Positions 61,370-64,000 of a stretch of 64,000 nucleotides of DNA are shown piece after piece (within the stretch, counting starts at the first letter, position 1; the number at the start of each line of letters is the position of its first letter). Origin of the DNA: Agathobaculum desmolans ATCC 43058 (lineage in GTDB: Bacteria > Bacillota > Clostridia > Oscillospirales > Butyricicoccaceae). The notes below the pieces were generated by a model that saw only the letters and a program-made list of their open reading frames with translations, was not told the DNA's origin and made no database searches. Location of the stretch: positions 1 to 64,000 of the forward strand of contig NZ_JNJN01000003.1 in assembly GCF_000701665.1 (NCBI RefSeq), read 5' to 3'. The position numbers were made by a program, and so were the translations under genes.

Positions 61370-61810
61370 TCAGGCTGCGGCTGCGCCGGGATAAAACAGG
61401 AGAAACAGCTTGTGGTAAAACTCTTGCCCGCGGCCGCCTTCCACATCGCGGAGTGTGCCGTCAACAAAGATGTGGCCGTCGGCATCTGCCGCGATCGAGC
61501 TGCCGTTGGCAAAGGTGACAGTCAGCCGCACGGCGGTGAGCTTTTCCTCGTTCGGCTTGAAAAAACGCGGATAGGGTACATAGGTGTAGCTCTCCAGCAG
61601 TGCGGTAATATCCGCAACCTGTGCAGGATCATCTACCGTACGTTCATTTCCGCTGCTGTCGGATAGTGTGAGCACGGTCTGCGGTGTTTCCGCAATGTCC
61701 AGATAGGATCGGTCATAGAACTTGATATACAGCATCCGTCCGGCGATGAACAGCAGCACGATCAACAGCGTGCCGCAGACAGCGAAGCCGAGCGCCGTGA
61801 ATTTACGCAT
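61370..61810 (-). CDS. Single-pass membrane protein of unknown function
   Basis: 146 residues. One N-terminal TM helix (LGFAVCGTLLIVLLFIAGRMLYI), then an extracytoplasmic beta-rich domain (QTVLTLSDSSGNERTV; AVRLTVTFANGSSIAADADGHIFVDG). No catalytic motif seen. Lies 27 bases upstream of the barnase gene on the same strand and is probably in the same transcript; it could be an accessory to that system. Confidence 0.65.
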   Translation of the reverse strand: MRKFTALGFAVCGTLLIVLLFIAGRMLYIKFYDRSYLDIAETPQTVLTLSDSSGNERTVDDPAQVADITALLESYTYVPYPRFFKPNEEKLTAVRLTVTFANGSSIAADADGHIFVDGTLRDVEGGRGQEFYHKLFLLFYPGAAAA

Positions 61811-61913
61811 GATAAGCTCCTTGCTCCGGCGCAGAACACCGGTTTTTTTCTAATATTAGGATATCGCAAATGCGGGGGGCTGTCAATGCACCCAAGTGTA
61901 AACAAAGTATGAC

Positions 61914-61942
61914 TTGACAGACATATTCTACTATTGTAGAAT
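61914..61942 (+). promoter_or_regulatory. Promoter of the blaI-blaR1-type genes
   Basis: TTGACA (61914-61919), 17-bp spacer, TAGAAT (61937-61942). Confidence 0.85.
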
Positions 61943-61970
61943 AAAAATAGGAAAATGTTTTACAAATGTA
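61925..61970 (+). promoter_or_regulatory. Two palindromic operators for the BlaI-type repressor
   Basis: ATTCTAC-TATT-GTAGAAT at 61925-61942 overlaps the -10, and TACAAATGTA at 61961-61970 lies between the start of transcription and the RBS. Both fit the TACAnnTGTA style of BlaI/MecI operators. Occupancy would shut off the operon, giving autorepression. Confidence 0.75.
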
Positions 61971-61987
61971 GAAAAGGAGGGAGCCAT

Positions 61988-62359
61988 ATGAAAACAGCCA
62001 AGCATCTGCCGGATGCGGAGCTTGCTGTGATGCAGGCAGTGTGGTCGCTCGAGCCGCCGGTAACGGCCTCTGCCGTGCAGCAGCAGGTGCCGCAGGACTG
62101 GAAAGCAACAAGTGTACTCACGTTTTTGTCGCGCCTGTGTGATAAGGGCTTTTTGTCCTGCCGCAAGGAGGGGCGGCAAAACCTGTATACCCCGCTGGTT
62201 TCGCGCGCGGCGTATTTGCAGCAGGAAAGCCGCAGCTTTGTTGAGCGGCTGTGCGGCGGTTCGGTGAAAAATCTGGTAGCCAGCCTGTCGGACGCGGGTG
62301 CGCTGACCGAAAGCGACGTGGAGGAGCTGCGCGCCTTTCTGGACGTGCAGGGGCGGTAA
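61988..62359 (+). CDS. BlaI/MecI-family transcriptional repressor
   Basis: 123 residues from ATG at 61988 after AAGGAGG. Winged helix with HLPDAELAVMQAVWSLEPPVTASAVQQQV and WKATSVLTFLSRLCDKGFLSCRKEGR; dimerisation helices at the C terminus. BlaI-type repressors are cleaved or released when the BlaR1 partner senses beta-lactam. Here the sensor follows 20 bases downstream. The regulated target beyond this operon is not visible. Confidence 0.9.
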   Translation: MKTAKHLPDAELAVMQAVWSLEPPVTASAVQQQVPQDWKATSVLTFLSRLCDKGFLSCRKEGRQNLYTPLVSRAAYLQQESRSFVERLCGGSVKNLVASLSDAGALTESDVEELRAFLDVQGR

Positions 62360-62379
62360 GGATAAGGGGGAAGGATAGG

Positions 62380-64000
62380 ATGGGAAACACATTTCTGATG
62401 AATCTTGTGCAGATCGGGCTGACCGTGTCGGCGGCGGCGCTGGTGCTGTTTGCCCTGCGGAAGATGATGAAAAAACGCTATCCCGCGCGGGCGGTGTGCA
62501 TCGTGTGGGCGATTCTTGCCGTGCGGCTGCTCCTTCCGGTGCAGCTTACGCTGCCGGAGGCGCCGGTGCAGCTGACGCCGCGCACCACCTACCTGACACG
62601 CACCGACTTTGCCCCTGCACAACTGGCGCAGGCGGGACTGCCGGTGATCGAGCAGGACGGTGAGACGACAACGCGGCGTTGGGTGACGGCAGAGCAGGCG
62701 CAGGCGTTGACCCCCAATGATATGCCATCGCTGATCTCGTTTGATTTAGGCCATATGCTGATGTGGCTTTGGGGACTGGGTATGGCGGTATTTGCAGGCT
62801 GGCAGGTGTTGATGTATTGCAGCTTTGCATATCTACTGCGCAGCAGCGATGCTCCTGTGGGGCGAAACACCCTGCGGCGGGTATTCGAGGAACAGAAGCG
62901 GTCGCTTGGCATTGCCCGGGACATCCCGCTGCTGGTTTCGCCTGCGGCGGACTGCCCGATGCTGGCGGGCTTTATACGTCCTGCGCTCTATCTGCCGGAC
63001 GAAAATCTGTCCGAACAGGAGGCTGTGTTCATCTTCCGCCATGAGCTGGTGCACTACAAGCGGGGCGATCTGTGGCTCAAGCTGCTGCTGACGGCAGCAA
63101 AAACCATGCACTGGTTCAATCCGCTCGTGCATCTGCTGGCGCGCCTCGCGCAGGGGGATATCGAGCTGGCGTGCGACGATGCGGTCGTGCGCGGCATGGA
63201 TGGCGCGGCCCGCCGCGCCTACGGGGAAGCCATCCTGCGTTCGGCCGTGGCGCAGAGCCGCCGCCGGAGTGCGCTGATTTCGTGCTTTACCGGGGATAAG
63301 GAAACGCTGATGCGTCGGTTTGAGGGAATATTTGATACGCGCGTGAAAAAGCGCGGCGCGGCGCTGGTGATCGCGGCCACCGTGCTGATAGGTGTGTTCG
63401 GCTGCGCGGTTTCGGTGGGAGAGAATAAGGATGCACTGACAGATAAGGAGCGTGTTGCGCTGGCAGAACAGTGGGCGCAGCGGGGGGACAGCATGGATTA
63501 TACGGTAAAGCTGGATGGGGATGACACCTATGTGCTGTATGATGTCCATTTTGAGTATCTTCCTGAGGTGGCTGTGCCTTACCGTGCAGGAGAAAGGCTG
63601 ACTTTTGAAAAAGGCGCGGATGGGTGGCAGGTCGTGAAAGGCGAAGCTGTAACAGCGGATGCTGATGGCTATGTGACCTCGCTCGACGAGTTCAAAATTC
63701 TGTATGAAAACGACCTTGGCCTGCCGGATTTTTTATCCGTGCCGGATGCTAACGCACAGATCGACATCAGCACGCCTGAGCAGGCGGCAGCCAACCTGCT
63801 GTATCTGCAGGGCAATACCACAGTGCGCGCGGGCGCGCAGCAGGATATCCGCGACGTGGCCGTCACCTTTGCCGACGGCAGCGAGGTGGTCATTACGATG
63901 ATCCGCCAGTTCGGCGAGGGCTGGCTGCCGCAGGATTTCACCTATGACGGCGGCAAAAATGCCCGCACCGCCGCCGATCTTGCGCGGCAGTATGCACGCG
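62380..64000 (+). CDS. BlaR1/MecR1-type M56 metallopeptidase sensor (runs off the window)
   Basis: At least 540 residues from ATG at 62380 after AAGGA; no stop before the window end. Four-helix membrane part, with a zinc site HELVH at residues 221-225 in FRHELVHYKRGDLW and a second Glu in IELACDDAVV. VSPAADCPMLAGFIRPALYLPDE is typical of M56 peptidases. A last TM helix (ALVIAATVLIGVFGCAVSV) precedes an extracellular domain of unfamiliar sequence; the penicillin-binding domain of true BlaR1 is not recognised in the visible part, so the signal may not be a beta-lactam. Confidence 0.88.
   Translation, partial: MGNTFLMNLVQIGLTVSAAALVLFALRKMMKKRYPARAVCIVWAILAVRLLLPVQLTLPEAPVQLTPRTTYLTRTDFAPAQLAQAGLPVIEQDGETTTRRWVTAEQAQALTPNDMPSLISFDLGHMLMWLWGLGMAVFAGWQVLMYCSFAYLLRSSDAPVGRNTLRRVFEEQKRSLGIARDIPLLVSPAADCPMLAGFIRPALYLPDENLSEQEAVFIFRHELVHYKRGDLWLKLLLTAAKTMHWFNPLVHLLARLAQGDIELACDDAVVRGMDGAARRAYGEAILRSAVAQSRRRSALISCFTGDKETLMRRFEGIFDTRVKKRGAALVIAATVLIGVFGCAVSVGENKDALTDKERVALAEQWAQRGDSMDYTVKLDGDDTYVLYDVHFEYLPEVAVPYRAGERLTFEKGADGWQVVKGEAVTADADGYVTSLDEFKILYENDLGLPDFLSVPDANAQIDISTPEQAAANLLYLQGNTTVRAGAQQDIRDVAVTFADGSEVVITMIRQFGEGWLPQDFTYDGGKNARTAADLARQYAR

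Overview
This window looks like a chromosomal segment of a GC-rich member of the Clostridia, most plausibly Oscillospirales (Butyricicoccus/Agathobaculum-like). That assignment is inference. It rests on Firmicutes-type gene content: PyrR attenuation, class 1B PyrD with PyrK, a Bacillus-type LexA box, YqhQ, an Asp23/FakA pair, desulfoferrodoxin as an anaerobe marker, strong AGGAGG ribosome binding sites and many TTG starts. High-GC, alanine-rich genes dominate. The exceptions are a few AT-rich patches: the IS fragment at the left edge, the small gene at 32370-32786, and the GNAT gene at 58984-59448.

Layout, left half. 1-563: broken IS3-type element abutting a repeat relic, then tRNA-Leu(UAG). 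829-6706: lipoprotein, OmpR-type response regulator, sensor kinase, yqhQ and prmC. 6981-10634: recX, recA and pepF, all minus. 10770-12030: rplJ-rplL with L10 leader and attenuator. 12038-13599: two lipoproteins, with a candidate structured RNA just upstream of the second. 13924-16769: pyrK-pyrD and a phosphatase-acetyltransferase fusion. 16951-18165: an XRE-type membrane protein. 18246-24495: pyrR-pyrF-carA-carB, minus, led by a PyrR-type attenuator. Pyrimidine genes are therefore split into two blocks. 24665-32786: envelope genes, including a 909-residue protein that joins a SecD-like domain, SLH repeats and an L,D-transpeptidase, then nadE and a VanZ-like gene.

Layout, right half. 33024-39010: tyrA, MATE, NhaC and alanine-symporter genes, minus. 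39050-45055: a probable queuine-salvage pair (QueL-like radical SAM plus YhhQ transporter), dus, an orphan ABC ATPase, dCMP deaminase, desulfoferrodoxin and a YwaF-like protein. 45421-52851: recG, a chemotaxis receptor, lexA, and asp23-fakA. 52971-58921: a heavily deleted Tn1549-like conjugative element bounded by imperfect direct repeats, followed by an AT-rich GNAT gene. 59571-64000: pth, a barstar/secreted-barnase pair, and a BlaI/BlaR1-type regulatory pair whose sensor runs off the window.

The most unusual signal is not a gene. At least thirteen intergenic sites carry members of one modular repeat family. It is about 200-260 bp when complete and built as an ordered string of hairpins, H0 to H5. 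The stems differ in sequence between copies while pairing is kept, and the H2 loop keeps an RYNTGYR pattern. Several copies sit between a stop codon and its terminator, one lies inside the pyr operon, and one lies in the queL leader. The family behaves like a MITE or a structured RNA element; I do not recognise it as a named family.
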